64,000 nt of DNA from JL08 sp963765555 (GCA_963765555.1 CAVXWX010000012.1:248001-312000), one strand, 5' to 3'. Positions 35,716 through 45,234 are shown, counted from the first letter of the stretch. Program-made: numbers and translations. Notes: generated by a model not told the origin, from the letters alone.

Positions 35716-36659
35716 CTGCGCGCCCTCAGCCGTGGGTCAACCGCCGCATAGGCCAGATCGACCAGAAAGTTGACGACAATCACCGTGAACACCAGCAGCA
35801 TGACAACACTTTCCACGACAATCAGATCGCGCTGTGAAATCGACTGGAACACAAGCCGCCCCAAACCGGGCAGGAAAAACACCTGTTCGATGATGATCGC
35901 GCCTGCCAGCAAAAACGAAAATTGCAATCCGATAATTGTCAGCACCGGTATCAGCGCATTGCGCAGCGCGTGGCGCCACAAGGCCTGCCTTTGGCTCAGG
36001 CCCTTGGCACGCGCCGTTCGCATGAAATCCTGCGAAATCGTATCCAGCAAGGAAGATCGCATGACCCGCGCCAGAATGGCCGCCTGCGGCAACGCCAACG
36101 CAATCGCGGGCAGGGTCAGCGCCTTTAGCCCGGTCAGAATACCCTGATCCCAGCCCGGAAACCCGCCCGCTGAAAACCATCGAAGCTGGATCGCAAAGAT
36201 CAGCACCAGAATCATGGCAAACCAGAAATTGGGGATCGCCACGCCCAGTTGTGTGGCCCCCATCACGGCCATATCCCCCGGCCCGCCGCGTCGCGCGGCG
36301 GCGTATATCCCTGCCGGAAAGGCAATCAGCGTCGATAATGTCAGTGCATAGACCGCCAGCGGCAGAGAAACCCACAACCGGTCGCCGATCATCTCGGCGA
36401 CAGGGGTGCGATAGGTATAGGACGTTCCAAAATCGCCGCGCAGCATACCGCCGACCCAATCCAGATAGCGCTGGAATTTAGGCACATCGAGCCCAAGCTC
36501 TGTGCGCAGGGCAGCGACGGTATCGGGTTGCGCATTCAGACCCAGCATAAATGCTGCCGGATCACCGGGGGCCACTTCGATAACGGCAAAAATGACGATA
36601 CTGGCCACCAGCAGGCTCAGACACAGGGACAGCAAACGTTTGAGCGAATAGCGCAGCAT
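35712..36659 (-). CDS. Dipeptide-type ABC transporter permease (DppB-like)
   Basis: A 315-residue inner-membrane protein with six predicted helices. The family features are RLLSLCLSLLVASIVIFAVI followed by EVAPGDPAAFMLG, and the EAA-like loop RTARAKGLSQRQALWRHALR that contacts the ATPase. ATG 36659 is the first ATG; a TTG lies two codons earlier. The stop overlaps the DppC-like start by ATGA. It works with the neighbouring binding protein, second permease and double ATPase. Confidence 0.94.
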   Translation of the reverse strand: MLRYSLKRLLSLCLSLLVASIVIFAVIEVAPGDPAAFMLGLNAQPDTVAALRTELGLDVPKFQRYLDWVGGMLRGDFGTSYTYRTPVAEMIGDRLWVSLPLAVYALTLSTLIAFPAGIYAAARRGGPGDMAVMGATQLGVAIPNFWFAMILVLIFAIQLRWFSAGGFPGWDQGILTGLKALTLPAIALALPQAAILARVMRSSLLDTISQDFMRTARAKGLSQRQALWRHALRNALIPVLTIIGLQFSFLLAGAIIIEQVFFLPGLGRLVFQSISQRDLIVVESVVMLLVFTVIVVNFLVDLAYAAVDPRLRARR

Positions 36660-36679
36660 GATCAAACGCTAGCCTTGGT

Positions 36680-36716
36680 TTGCCTGCGGGTCCAGCAAGA
36701 TGCGGACCACAGGCAA
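36680..36716 (-). promoter_or_regulatory. Stem-loop between substrate-binding protein and permease genes
   Basis: The arms TTGCCTG (36680-36686) and CAGGCAA (36710-36716) are complementary, and an inner GGTCC/GGACC pair (36689-36693 with 36704-36708) extends the stem. It sits in the 75-base gap after the binding-protein gene. Such stem-loops commonly stabilise the upstream mRNA so that binding protein is made in excess over the membrane subunits (inference). No T-run follows, so it is unlikely to be a full terminator. Confidence 0.6.
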
Positions 36717-36734
36717 GCCGTCAGGCGATTGTCG

Positions 36735-38210
36735 CTAGTCCGCCCAACCCACCGCCGTAAGGTCGGTGGCCTGTGTCGGCGCATTGGCCCATAATCCCTG
36801 AACACCGGCTTTGGCCACGGTCAGCTGTGCAAGCTGGAACAGATAGCCGTTCACACAATCAGTCGCGATTTTGCGTTGTGCATCCTGCATCAGGGCCTTG
36901 CGTTTTTCAGGATCTGTTGTGCGGTTCAATTCTGCCATAACCGCCTGAAAATCGGCGTTGTCATACTGGAAGTAATATTCGGGATTGGCATAGATGCCGA
37001 TGTCCATCGGTTCGGTATGGCTGACGATGGTCAGGCCGAAATCCTTGCCGCGAAACACTGTTTCCAGCCACTGCGCCCATTCGACATTGATGATCTGCGC
37101 CTTGATCCCGACCTGCGCCAGTTGCGCCGCGATAATCTCACCGCCGCGTCGCGCATAAGACGGGGGTGGCAAATGCAAGGTGGTTTCAAACCCGTCGGCA
37201 AAACCGGCCTCGGCCAGCAGGGCGCGGGCCTTTTCCGGGTCATGCCCGCTGTTCCCGGTCAGATCGACATAGGCGGGATGATGCGGCGCAAAATGGGTGC
37301 CGATCGGCGTGCCATAGCCAAACATCGCCCCGTCGATAATGGCCTGCCGGTCGATCGCGTGCGCAACGGCGGCGCGCACTTGCGGGTTGTCGAACGGTGG
37401 CGTCTTGTTGTTTGTCGACAGGATGGTTTCCCCTTCGGTCGATCCGACCAGAACCTGAAATCGCGGATCGGCTTCGAACTGGGGCAGGTTTTCGGGTGCG
37501 GGAAAGCCGGTGAACACGTCCACGTCTTCGGCCATCATGGCGGCAAAGGCGGCCGTTGGATCGCTGATGAACTTGAAGGTGGCGGTTTCCAGCAGGGCGG
37601 GTGTTCCCCAATAATCAGGGTTGCGGGCGATATCGATTTTGTCCCCTTGCACCCAGTTCACGAATTTGAACGCGCCGGTGCCAACAGGGGCGGTTTTGAT
37701 GGTTTCAATACTTTCGGGCGCAACGATCACGGCATCGCCCCACGCAAGGTTGAACAGCATATTGCCGTTGGGTTCACCCAGTGTCAGTTGCACCGTCAAA
37801 GGGTCGACAACCGTGACATCTGTGATGCCTGCATAAAGTGCCTTTTGCGCATTTGTGCTGTCTTCCGCGCGCGCCCGATCCAGCGAGAATTTTACATCTT
37901 CCGCATCCATCACAGTGCCGTCATGGAACGTCACGCCATCGCGCAAAGTGAAAGTATAGGTCAGACCATCTGCCGAAATTTCCCAGCTTTCGGCCAACCC
38001 GGGCACCACCGACCCATCTGCCATGAAACGGGTCAACCCTTCGAACACGTTCGAATAAAGAACGGAATCAATCGCCCCTGCCGCCGCGCTTGTCGGGTCC
38101 AGATGCGGGGGTTCCAGTTGCATCGCTACGGTGATGTCCGTCTGTGCCTGCGCGCCGAAACCCGCTGCCAAAAAGACAGCGGCAGCAAGGCTTGTTCTTG
38201 TGATCGACAT
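36735..38210 (-). CDS. ABC transporter substrate-binding protein (peptide/nickel family 5)
   Basis: A 491-residue periplasmic binding protein with a Sec signal peptide (SLAAAVFLAAGFGAQAQ, cleavage near residue 23) and the SBP_bac_5 fold (LAESWEISADGLTYTFTLRD, FHDGTVMDAEDVKFSLDRA). It is the first gene of the permease-permease-ATPase-aldehyde dehydrogenase operon. The ligand may be a peptide or another small molecule; the aldehyde dehydrogenase hints at an amine-derived or aldehyde-yielding substrate, but this is only inference. Confidence 0.93.
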   Translation of the reverse strand: MSITRTSLAAAVFLAAGFGAQAQTDITVAMQLEPPHLDPTSAAAGAIDSVLYSNVFEGLTRFMADGSVVPGLAESWEISADGLTYTFTLRDGVTFHDGTVMDAEDVKFSLDRARAEDSTNAQKALYAGITDVTVVDPLTVQLTLGEPNGNMLFNLAWGDAVIVAPESIETIKTAPVGTGAFKFVNWVQGDKIDIARNPDYWGTPALLETATFKFISDPTAAFAAMMAEDVDVFTGFPAPENLPQFEADPRFQVLVGSTEGETILSTNNKTPPFDNPQVRAAVAHAIDRQAIIDGAMFGYGTPIGTHFAPHHPAYVDLTGNSGHDPEKARALLAEAGFADGFETTLHLPPPSYARRGGEIIAAQLAQVGIKAQIINVEWAQWLETVFRGKDFGLTIVSHTEPMDIGIYANPEYYFQYDNADFQAVMAELNRTTDPEKRKALMQDAQRKIATDCVNGYLFQLAQLTVAKAGVQGLWANAPTQATDLTAVGWAD

Positions 38211-38380
38211 GTGTGTTCTCCCGTCCGGTGGAACGGCGCAACAGGATGTGGCCCGATCCTTGGGCGAACTCTTCCAACAAAAACGCAGGCAATCAAGGCC
38301 AATGCCATGCCCTTTAGGCTAGATTTTCACGCGGTGCATTGCTATTTCCCGCGCAAAGTTGGTCGGGAAAGGGCCTAAAG
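38211..38380. promoter_or_regulatory. Divergent promoter region, ABC operon / panB
   Basis: A 170-base gap between the divergent transporter operon and panBC. It should contain both promoters. GGGAAAGGG lies before ATG 38381. I recognised no operator. Confidence 0.35.
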
Positions 38381-39220
38381 ATGAGCGCGACCGCCAAAAA
38401 AAGGGCCCCGATGCCGCAGGATATCCGTGCCCGCAAAGGCGGTGTGCCCCTTGTCAGCCTGACTGCCTATACCACCCCGATGGCACAAATGATGGATGCG
38501 CATTGTGATTTCGTGCTGGTCGGCGACAGCGTCGGCATGGTGCTGCACGGTCTGCCCTCTACACTGGGTGTCACCATGGAAATGATGATCCTCCACGGGC
38601 AGGCCGTGGCGCGCGGCCTGTCGCGCGCGATGATGGTGATCGACATGCCTTTTGGCAGCTATGAACAATCACCACAGCAGGCCTTTGCCAACGCGGCGCG
38701 TTTGATGGCAGAAACCGGCGCCGGCGCTGTCAAGCTTGAGGGCGGGCGCCACATGGCGGACACCATCGCCTTTCTGGTGGCCCGCGGTATTCCGGTAATG
38801 GCGCATGTCGGGCTGACACCGCAGTCCATCAATACGCTGGGCGGGTATACGGTGCAGGGCCGCGATGCCGGTGCACAGGCCGTGACAGAAGATGCAAACG
38901 CCGTCGCACAGGCGGGTGCTTTTGCGGTTGTTCTGGAAAAAGTACCGGAGAAACTGGCCGATACCATCACCGCAGAGGTTGATATTCCGACAATCGGTAT
39001 CGGAGCATCCGCAGGCTGTGACGGTCAGATTCTGGTGGTGGACGACATGCTGGGCCTGTTCACCGCGTTCAAGGCGAAATTCGTAAAACGCTACGCTGAA
39101 CTGGGTGGCACCGCCGAAGCGGCGATTGCGCAATATGCCAAAGACGTGCGCGCCCGCAGCTTTCCTGCTCCCGAGCATGTGTTTTCCGATACGACACCTG
39201 CGCCAAAGGACAAGACATGA
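38381..39220 (+). CDS. panB: 3-methyl-2-oxobutanoate hydroxymethyltransferase
   Basis: A 279-residue TIM-barrel enzyme. It adds a hydroxymethyl group from methylenetetrahydrofolate to ketoisovalerate, the first step of pantothenate synthesis. Motifs are VSLTAYTTPMAQ, DFVLVGDSVGMVLHG (metal-binding Asp) and VKLEGG. The stop overlaps the panC start by ATGA. The ATG at 38381 is preferred because upstream codons are not family-like. Confidence 0.96.
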   Translation: MSATAKKRAPMPQDIRARKGGVPLVSLTAYTTPMAQMMDAHCDFVLVGDSVGMVLHGLPSTLGVTMEMMILHGQAVARGLSRAMMVIDMPFGSYEQSPQQAFANAARLMAETGAGAVKLEGGRHMADTIAFLVARGIPVMAHVGLTPQSINTLGGYTVQGRDAGAQAVTEDANAVAQAGAFAVVLEKVPEKLADTITAEVDIPTIGIGASAGCDGQILVVDDMLGLFTAFKAKFVKRYAELGGTAEAAIAQYAKDVRARSFPAPEHVFSDTTPAPKDKT

Positions 39221-40071
39221 CCGCACCGATCCTGCGCACCCTGACCGATCTGCGCGACTCGACAGCCAAGTGGAAACGCGCTGGTGAAACCATCGGTGTC
39301 GTGATGACGATGGGGGCATTGCATGACGGGCACCTGAGCCTTGTCGCTGCCGCCAAGGAAAGCTGTGACCGGGTGATCGTGACAATCTTTGTGAACCCCA
39401 AGCAGTTCAACGCCGCGTCCGATCTGGACAATTACCCCCGCACCGAAGCCGAGGATGCGCGCAAGTTGGAACGCTTTGCGGTGGATGCGGTTTATGTGCC
39501 GGCGGTTGACCAGATATATCCCGACGGGTTTGATACCACTGTTTCTGTCGGAAAAATGACCGATGTGTTGTGCGGCGTTCATCGTGTCGGGCACTTTGAC
39601 GGCATGGCAACAGTGGTGACAAAGCTGTTTTTGCAAACATCTGCGGATAAATCGTTTTTCGGCGAAAAAGACTTTCAGCAGTTGCAGGTTGTACGCCGTC
39701 TGGCGCGCGATCTTGATATCCCTGTCGAAGTGGTCGGCTGCCCCACAATCCGGGAAGTCGACGGACTGGCGATGTCATCGCGCAACCTGCTGCTTTCGGA
39801 CCGCGCCCGCGTCAAGGCCGCGCGCCTGCACGAGGTGATGACAGATGTGGCCGAACGCCTGGCGCAGGGCGACGCGTTCGCACCGCTGCAAGCGGACGCG
39901 ATGGACCGTTTGCAAAAAGCCGATTTTGGCGAAATCGATTACTTCGAACTGCGACGTTGCGAGGATCTTGGCCTGTTAACCCATGCAACCGCGCCCGCGC
40001 GCCTGTTTGCGGCGGCGTGGTTGGCTGGTGTCCGGCTGATCGACAATATCGACATTCCCGTCGCGCGCTGA
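39217..40071 (+). CDS. panC: Pantoate--beta-alanine ligase
   Basis: A 284-residue ATP-dependent ligase that joins pantoate and beta-alanine to make pantothenate. The nucleotidyl-transferase motif TMGALHDGHLSLVAAAK has the two His of the HxGH site. VKLFLQTSADKSFFGEKDFQQ and VGCPTIREVDGLAMSSRN are also typical. It is translationally coupled to panB. Confidence 0.97.
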   Translation: MTAPILRTLTDLRDSTAKWKRAGETIGVVMTMGALHDGHLSLVAAAKESCDRVIVTIFVNPKQFNAASDLDNYPRTEAEDARKLERFAVDAVYVPAVDQIYPDGFDTTVSVGKMTDVLCGVHRVGHFDGMATVVTKLFLQTSADKSFFGEKDFQQLQVVRRLARDLDIPVEVVGCPTIREVDGLAMSSRNLLLSDRARVKAARLHEVMTDVAERLAQGDAFAPLQADAMDRLQKADFGEIDYFELRRCEDLGLLTHATAPARLFAAAWLAGVRLIDNIDIPVAR

Positions 40072-40074
40072 TCC

Positions 40075-41358
40075 CTATCGCACCAACAGGCTGACCAGAC
40101 TGTGCGCCATCACCTTGGCACCGTCGATCATGTCATCGACACCGATATATTCGTCGGGTTTGTGCGCCAGTTCCAGAATACCCGGACCATAGGCAATGCA
40201 GTTTTTCAGCTTGCCGATCCGGTCGATATGCTTTTGATCATAGGTGCCGGGGCTGGCGACATAATCCGGCGCTTTGCCCATCACATCCTGAATCGCCGCA
40301 GCCACGGTTGCCACAACCGGCGCCGACCGGTCCGTCATTGACGGCAGAACGGAATTCAGTTCGGTCAGTTCAAAATCGAAATCGGCGCGGGTGGCGCGCA
40401 AACCTTCCAGCAGGGCGGTGACCTCGGCGCGGACCTGATCCAGCGGTTCTTCTACCAGAAACCGCCGGTCGATCACGATCCGGCAACTGTCGGGCACGCA
40501 ATGGGCGGGCAGACCGGTAAAATCGGCATCTTGTTCTTTTTGCCCGCCGTGAATGGAATTGATATTCATGGTCGACTGTCGCGCACCATCCGGCACCACC
40601 GGCATATCCGTGCGCCGCGCGGCCATCGCCGGATAAAGCTTGTCTTCGAATTCACGCAGAACTGCCCCCATATGCCGCACGGCGCAATCGCCCAGAAACG
40701 GCATAGACCCGTGCGCGATTTCTCCTTTGGTTTCAATTTCGGCCCACCAGCCACCGCGATGCCCCAGACAGATACGATCCTTGTTCAGGGGTTCGGGTAT
40801 GATCACATGCTGCACCCTTTCGGGGTTAAAGAATCCCTGTTCTGCCAGATAGGCGACACCGCCATAGCCGCCTGATTCTTCGTCTGCGGTGCCGGAAATC
40901 TCGACAGCGCCGCAAAAATGTGGATGCAGTTCCAGAAACGCTTCGGCTGCGATGATGGATGCGGCCAACCCGCCCTTCATATCGCAGGCCCCGCGCCCGT
41001 AGATCCTGCCATCCACCAAATCACCGCCAAACGGGTCCATGCTCCAGCCGTGGCCCACTTCGACCACGTCTGTATGGCTGTTGAAATGCACACACTCGCC
41101 ACTTTGTGCGCCGTCGCGCCGCGCAATGATGTTCCAGCGCGGGTAGCGGGTGCTGTCCCCGGGGGCACCATGGGCGCGGATCAGTTGGGTTTCAAACCCC
41201 GATGCAGATAGCCGCCTGTCGAGATAATCACAGATCGCGCGATAGTTTTCGCCCGGCGGGTTCAGCGTGGGAATACGGATCAGATCCTGTGTCAGCGCGA
41301 TCAGATCATCGCGTTTGGCATCAATCCGGTCGGACAGGGAAAGGCGGGGTTCAGGCAT
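40075..41358 (-). CDS. M20 family deacetylase (ArgE/DapE type)
   Basis: A 427-residue zinc hydrolase of the acetylornithine deacetylase / succinyl-diaminopimelate desuccinylase family. Metal and catalytic residues are visible in FNSHTDVVEVG (His, Asp), GRGACDMKGG (Asp) and SGTADEESGGYGG (Glu-Glu). I chose ATG 41358 (MPEPRLSLSD). Members of this subgroup often serve in catabolism and not in arginine or lysine synthesis, so I give no gene symbol. It is convergent with panC, only three bases apart. Confidence 0.88.
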   Translation of the reverse strand: MPEPRLSLSDRIDAKRDDLIALTQDLIRIPTLNPPGENYRAICDYLDRRLSASGFETQLIRAHGAPGDSTRYPRWNIIARRDGAQSGECVHFNSHTDVVEVGHGWSMDPFGGDLVDGRIYGRGACDMKGGLAASIIAAEAFLELHPHFCGAVEISGTADEESGGYGGVAYLAEQGFFNPERVQHVIIPEPLNKDRICLGHRGGWWAEIETKGEIAHGSMPFLGDCAVRHMGAVLREFEDKLYPAMAARRTDMPVVPDGARQSTMNINSIHGGQKEQDADFTGLPAHCVPDSCRIVIDRRFLVEEPLDQVRAEVTALLEGLRATRADFDFELTELNSVLPSMTDRSAPVVATVAAAIQDVMGKAPDYVASPGTYDQKHIDRIGKLKNCIAYGPGILELAHKPDEYIGVDDMIDGAKVMAHSLVSLLVR

Positions 41359-41422
41359 GAGAGCAGTTTTGGTCAGGCGCGCGCACAAGGCAAGCGCTTT
41401 GGCAAATATAGCGCTGTCGGAG

Positions 41423-41447
41423 TTCGAGTATTTTGGGACAAATGAAG
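41423..41447 (+). repeat. Intergenic GTATTT-type repeat, copy between M20 and AMACR genes
   Basis: The sequence starts TTCGAGTATTTTGGGACAAA and ends TGAAG. It differs by one base from the copy at 13917-13941, 27 kb away. It lies between the stop of the AMACR gene and the start of the M20 gene, outside coding sequence. Confidence 0.6.
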
Positions 41448-41453
41448 GATCGT

Positions 41454-42563
41454 TCAGGACCAGCGCGCCAGAACGGTTTCAATCGTTGTGTGTCCCGCAT
41501 CGCCATGAGTGGGCGGGTCTGCGGGGGTGGTGGAAAACCGCGGTGCCGGCCCCGGCTGCAAGATCCCGTCGGTATCGACAAAGGTGGCGCGCGCGACATT
41601 GTGGGGGTGGTTTGGTGCAGCCTCCATCGACAGAACGGGGGCGCAACAGGCATCGACCTCTTCCAGAATGTCGCGCCAGGCATCCCGTGGTTTCGTCAGG
41701 AAAATGCGGGTCATCTCCGCGTGCATCGCGGTTTGCGCGTCTGGCGCGTACTGATCGGCGAACACGGGGTTTTCGGCACAGCCCAGATGGTCCAGCAAGG
41801 TCGCGAAAAACTGCGGTTCGATCGGGCCAAGCGCGACATAGCCCCCGTCTTGTGTTTCGTAACACCGGTAATAGGCCGCGCCGCCATTCAAGACATTGCC
41901 GCCCCGTTTGGTATCGTCCCAAAGGCCTGCCGCCTTCAGCCCGTATTGCAGGACCATCATCAGGGCAGCGCCATCGGACATGCAGGCATCGACGATCTGC
42001 CCCTGTCCGGTGCTGCGCGCATTCAGAACCGCCGCCAGAACGCCGGACAGCAGCATCATGCCGCCACCCGCCAGATCGGCGATGATATTCTGGGGGGGCG
42101 GCGGTGGCTGACCCGCAGGCCCGATCGACCAGAGTGCGCCCGAAATCGCCATATAGGTCAGATCATGCCCGGCGCGATCACGGAGCGGGCCATCCTGCCC
42201 CCAGCCTGTCATGCGCCCGTAAACCAGCGCAGGGTTGCGCGCCAGCATCGCATCCGGCCCCAGATCCAGCCGTTCCATCACACCCGGGCGGAACCCTTCG
42301 ATCAGAACCTCGGCGCGGTCGATCAGGGCACAGGCCTTTGTGTGCCCGTCCGGCGTGCGCAAATCCAGTTTTACGCTTTGACGCGAGCGATCATAGAGAT
42401 TGTGTTTCTGCGCCATGCCGAACAGCGGCTTTTGCCCGGGTCGCGCGATCCGCACCACCTGAGCGCCCATGTCCGCCAGCATCATACAGGCGAACGGGGC
42501 AGGCCCGAGCCCGGCCATTTCCACCACACGCAGCCCTTTCAAAGGGCCATTCCGGTCCAGCAT
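41454..42563 (-). CDS. CaiB/BaiF CoA-transferase family protein, alpha-methylacyl-CoA racemase-like
   Basis: A 369-residue class III CoA-transferase-fold protein. The catalytic pair of alpha-methylacyl-CoA racemases is visible: His in RAGHDLTYMAISGAL and Asp in NIIADLAGGGM. The start region LKGLRVVEMAGLGPAPFACM is also typical. I chose ATG 42563, with GGGGGG six bases upstream. A much longer open frame to 42755 would run backwards through tRNA-Pro and is not real. It probably epimerises branched acyl-CoA, but another CoA-transferase role cannot be excluded. Confidence 0.88.
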   Translation of the reverse strand: MLDRNGPLKGLRVVEMAGLGPAPFACMMLADMGAQVVRIARPGQKPLFGMAQKHNLYDRSRQSVKLDLRTPDGHTKACALIDRAEVLIEGFRPGVMERLDLGPDAMLARNPALVYGRMTGWGQDGPLRDRAGHDLTYMAISGALWSIGPAGQPPPPPQNIIADLAGGGMMLLSGVLAAVLNARSTGQGQIVDACMSDGAALMMVLQYGLKAAGLWDDTKRGGNVLNGGAAYYRCYETQDGGYVALGPIEPQFFATLLDHLGCAENPVFADQYAPDAQTAMHAEMTRIFLTKPRDAWRDILEEVDACCAPVLSMEAAPNHPHNVARATFVDTDGILQPGPAPRFSTTPADPPTHGDAGHTTIETVLARWS

Positions 42564-42645
42564 CTGCATCCCCCCGTTTACAATGGCATTGAGCCGGAGC
42601 ATCTGGGCAGGGTCAAGTATTCGACCGGTTTGATATATCAGAAAT

Positions 42646-42722
42646 TGGTCGGGCTGAGAGGATTCGAACCTCCGACCCCCTGCTCCCGAAGCAGGTGCGC
42701 TACCAGGCTGCGCTACAGCCCG
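42646..42722 (-). tRNA. tRNA-Pro (anticodon CGG)
   Basis: A 77-nucleotide cloverleaf including an encoded CCA end. The acceptor stem is CGGGCTG with CAGCCCG, the anticodon stem-loop is CCTGC-TTCGGGA-GCAGG giving anticodon CGG, and the T-arm holds GGTTCGAATCC. It reads codon CCG. It lies between the AMACR gene and leuB. Confidence 0.97.
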
Positions 42723-42768
42723 ACCGTGGCGCCGCACATAAGACAGGGCGCGCAATTTGGCAAGATAT

Positions 42769-42812
42769 CAATCACACCGGCGGCGTTTATCGTCACCCCA
42801 CCGGCGTGATTG
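42769..42812 (-). terminator. Stem-loop downstream of leuB
   Basis: Arms CAATCACACCGGCGG (42769-42783) and CCACCGGCGTGATTG (42798-42812) pair over 15 bases with two mismatches around a 14-base loop. It starts nine bases after the leuB stop. There is no following T-run, so it may be a transcript-end stabiliser or a non-canonical terminator. Confidence 0.55.
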
Positions 42813-42820
42813 CAAAGCCG

Positions 42821-43930
42821 TTACAGGCTGGCGTCAAGCGCCGCCAGAATGGCATCCCCCATTTCGGTGGTGCTGGCCGGTTTGGCGTCTGAATCCGCCT
42901 GCATCAGGTCGGCTGTGCGCACGCCCTGGGCCAGAACGCGTTCAATCGCATTTTCCAGACGGGTGGCCTCGTCGCCCTGATCAAAGGAATAACGCAGCGC
43001 CATCGCAAAGCTGAGGATACAGGCAATCGGGTTGGCCAGCCCCTGACCGGCGATATCGGGCGCAGACCCGTGCACCGGTTCGTACAATGCTTTGGGCCGT
43101 CCATTGGCCATCGGTGCCCCGAGCGAGGCAGAGGGCAACATGCCAAGGCTGCCGGTCAACATGGCGGCCGTGTCAGACAGAATGTCACCGAACAGATTGT
43201 CCGTCAGGATCACATCGAATTGCTTGGGCCAGCGGCACAACTGCATTGCGCCGGCATCGGCATACATATGGCTCAGCTCGACATCGCTGTAGTCCTTGGC
43301 GTGTACTTCGGTGACGACATCACGCCACAGAATTCCGCTTTCCATCACGTTTGCCTTTTCCATCGAACACACTTTGTTCGACCGGCGGCGCGCCAGTTCA
43401 AAGGCCGAGCGCGCAACGCGGTCAATTTCGGATTCGGTATAACGCTGTGTATTGATGCCGACGCGTTCATTGCCTTCCTTGAAGATGCCGCGCGGTTCCC
43501 CGAAATAGACGCCCGATGTCAGTTCGCGCACGATCATGATATCCAGACCGGCCACGACATCGCGTTTCAGCGATGAAAAATCGGCCAGCGCATCAAAGCA
43601 CTGGGCGGGGCGCAGGTTGGAAAACAGGTCCATTTCCTTTCGCAGGCGCAGCAGGCCGCGTTCCGGTTTCACGCTGAAATCCAGCACATCGTATTTTGGC
43701 CCGCCAACGGCCCCCAAAAGAACGGCATCCACCTCTTGCGCGCGCGCCATTGTATCGTCGTGCAGCGGCGTGCCGTGCTTGTCATACGCGGCCCCGCCCA
43801 CCAGATCTTCGCTGACGTCGAATTTCAGATCACGCTTGTTGCCATACCAGTCGATGATACGGGCGACCTGAGCCATGACTTCGGGGCCGATACCGTCACC
43901 GGCGAGGATAAGAAGGGAAGGGTTTGTCAT
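42821..43930 (-). CDS. leuB: 3-isopropylmalate dehydrogenase
   Basis: A 369-residue NAD-dependent enzyme that oxidises and decarboxylates 3-isopropylmalate in leucine synthesis. Motifs are LAGDGIGPEVMAQ, LRPAQCFDALADFSS, the substrate-binding RELTSGVYFGEPRG and EPVHGSAPDIAGQG. ATG 43930 (MTNPSLLILAG) is the family start; nine upstream codons are unlikely. It is separated from leuD and leuC by two unrelated genes. Confidence 0.97.
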   Translation of the reverse strand: MTNPSLLILAGDGIGPEVMAQVARIIDWYGNKRDLKFDVSEDLVGGAAYDKHGTPLHDDTMARAQEVDAVLLGAVGGPKYDVLDFSVKPERGLLRLRKEMDLFSNLRPAQCFDALADFSSLKRDVVAGLDIMIVRELTSGVYFGEPRGIFKEGNERVGINTQRYTESEIDRVARSAFELARRRSNKVCSMEKANVMESGILWRDVVTEVHAKDYSDVELSHMYADAGAMQLCRWPKQFDVILTDNLFGDILSDTAAMLTGSLGMLPSASLGAPMANGRPKALYEPVHGSAPDIAGQGLANPIACILSFAMALRYSFDQGDEATRLENAIERVLAQGVRTADLMQADSDAKPASTTEMGDAILAALDASL

Positions 43931-44037
43931 CTGTTTGGCGTCCTTGTCCGAGTTCACCGCCGGACCTATCGCCGTTCCGTGAAAGGGTCAAGAATGGCGC
44001 GGTCGGGTTTGCGGCTGCGACGGCGGCGGGCCGCGTG

Positions 44038-45234
44038 TCAGTCTGCGGCCAGATCAACCCAGACGATGCGGTGGCGGCTGGCCGTGGCCACGGATTGCGC
44101 CAGCGCATCTGCAGGCAGGGGCCAGAAAACGCCTGCATCCGTGACCGTCCAATCAGACGAAGGCAGAACATAATCAACACGCAGGTTTCCGGGAACCGGA
44201 TCGTCCCAGTCGGCGGTATCAAAGGCAGGATCGCCGGACTGATCCGCATTTGCCAGTGCCCGCCCGCCCGCGCTGGCAGGTTCGGGATCCTGGAGCCGGG
44301 GATCACTTAGGATCTTGCGCATTGCGGCATGGCGGCCGTCGCTGTCTTGCGGGTCCAGATTGGCATCGCCCATCAAAACAAAACGGGCTGTCGGGGGCGG
44401 GCCATATGAGCCGTTCAGATAATGCTGCCAAAATATGATTTCATCATGGTTGCGGCGTCCATTTCGGTCTTCTGGTCCGTCAAACACCGGCGGGGCGGCG
44501 TGAAATGCCAGAATGGTCAGGGTTTGACCATCCGGTAGCGTGAATGGCACAACCCAATGCCCGGAGGATGACAGCCTTTGCTCTGCTTGCGCCTCTGTGC
44601 TGGGAAACGGGGTGCCGTCCATCACTGGCAACAGCGCATCCGGCAGAGTGCGCCACAAGAGTTCCGAATAATCCTGAACTGCATTCAACTGCACCGGAAA
44701 TCGCGACAGGATCGCCATGCCACCTGCACCGGAAAAGGCACCAAATCCCTGCGCGTCGCCCGGGCCGCCTGTGACACCATCGCCATCCATATCCAGACCG
44801 GTCTGCAGTCCGCGATTGGATCGCAGCGAAAAACGAACGGGATAGGGCGCGCCTGCTTGTGTTACGACATCGGCCAAGGCATTCAGCGCCAGCGCATCCA
44901 GATCGTAATCGATCCCCTGCAACACAATGATATCGGCGTTGATATGCGCGATCACCTGTGCAGCAGCGGTGATTTGCGGGTCATCGCCCCGCAGAATATC
45001 GCGAAGCAGCAACCCCGGCCCGTCACGGCCCAACTCGGTGTTGAAGGTGGCCACCCGCAGCGTTTCCGCGCTTGTTGGCAAAGTGGCGGCCAAAACACAG
45101 GCCGCACCTAAGATCAGGCGGGTTGCATATCTTCTGCATCCGCATAGGCGCGGCGGCGTTTTTCCTGGATCATTTCGGCGACGCGCCCCATTGCGATGCC
45201 GCGCATGATCATACTTGCGGGAAGAAAGGCCCAT
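44038..45234 (-). CDS. Endonuclease/exonuclease/phosphatase family protein
   Basis: A secreted or periplasmic member of the exonuclease-endonuclease-phosphatase fold. Visible motifs are RVATFNTELGRDGPG (Asn of the metal site), FVLMGDANLDPQDSDGRH (the GDxN motif) and a terminal His (ASRHRIVWVDL). The domain begins after a hydrophobic segment ACVLAATLPTSA that looks like a signal peptide. The start is doubtful. The only in-frame ATG (45234) would overlap the upstream gene by 121 bases and add an Arg-rich head; a one-base error near 45126-45130 would instead link an ATG at 45145 to the signal peptide. The nucleic-acid or phosphate substrate is unknown. Confidence 0.78.
   Translation of the reverse strand: MGLSSRKYDHARHRNGARRRNDPGKTPPRLCGCRRYATRLILGAACVLAATLPTSAETLRVATFNTELGRDGPGLLLRDILRGDDPQITAAAQVIAHINADIIVLQGIDYDLDALALNALADVVTQAGAPYPVRFSLRSNRGLQTGLDMDGDGVTGGPGDAQGFGAFSGAGGMAILSRFPVQLNAVQDYSELLWRTLPDALLPVMDGTPFPSTEAQAEQRLSSSGHWVVPFTLPDGQTLTILAFHAAPPVFDGPEDRNGRRNHDEIIFWQHYLNGSYGPPPTARFVLMGDANLDPQDSDGRHAAMRKILSDPRLQDPEPASAGGRALANADQSGDPAFDTADWDDPVPGNLRVDYVLPSSDWTVTDAGVFWPLPADALAQSVATASRHRIVWVDLAAD

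Noticed and set aside
36876..38378. A 500-codon open frame on the plus strand
   Set aside because: It is antisense to the peptide-binding protein gene, has no domain similarity and is rich in unusual residue runs; a G+C-driven shadow.
42564..42755. N-terminal extension of the AMACR-like frame
   Set aside because: The extension reads through tRNA-Pro in the same orientation; the true start at ATG 42563 has its own ribosome binding site.
41433..42809. A 458-codon plus-strand open frame
   Set aside because: It is antisense to the CaiB/BaiF gene and tRNA-Pro and has no family features.
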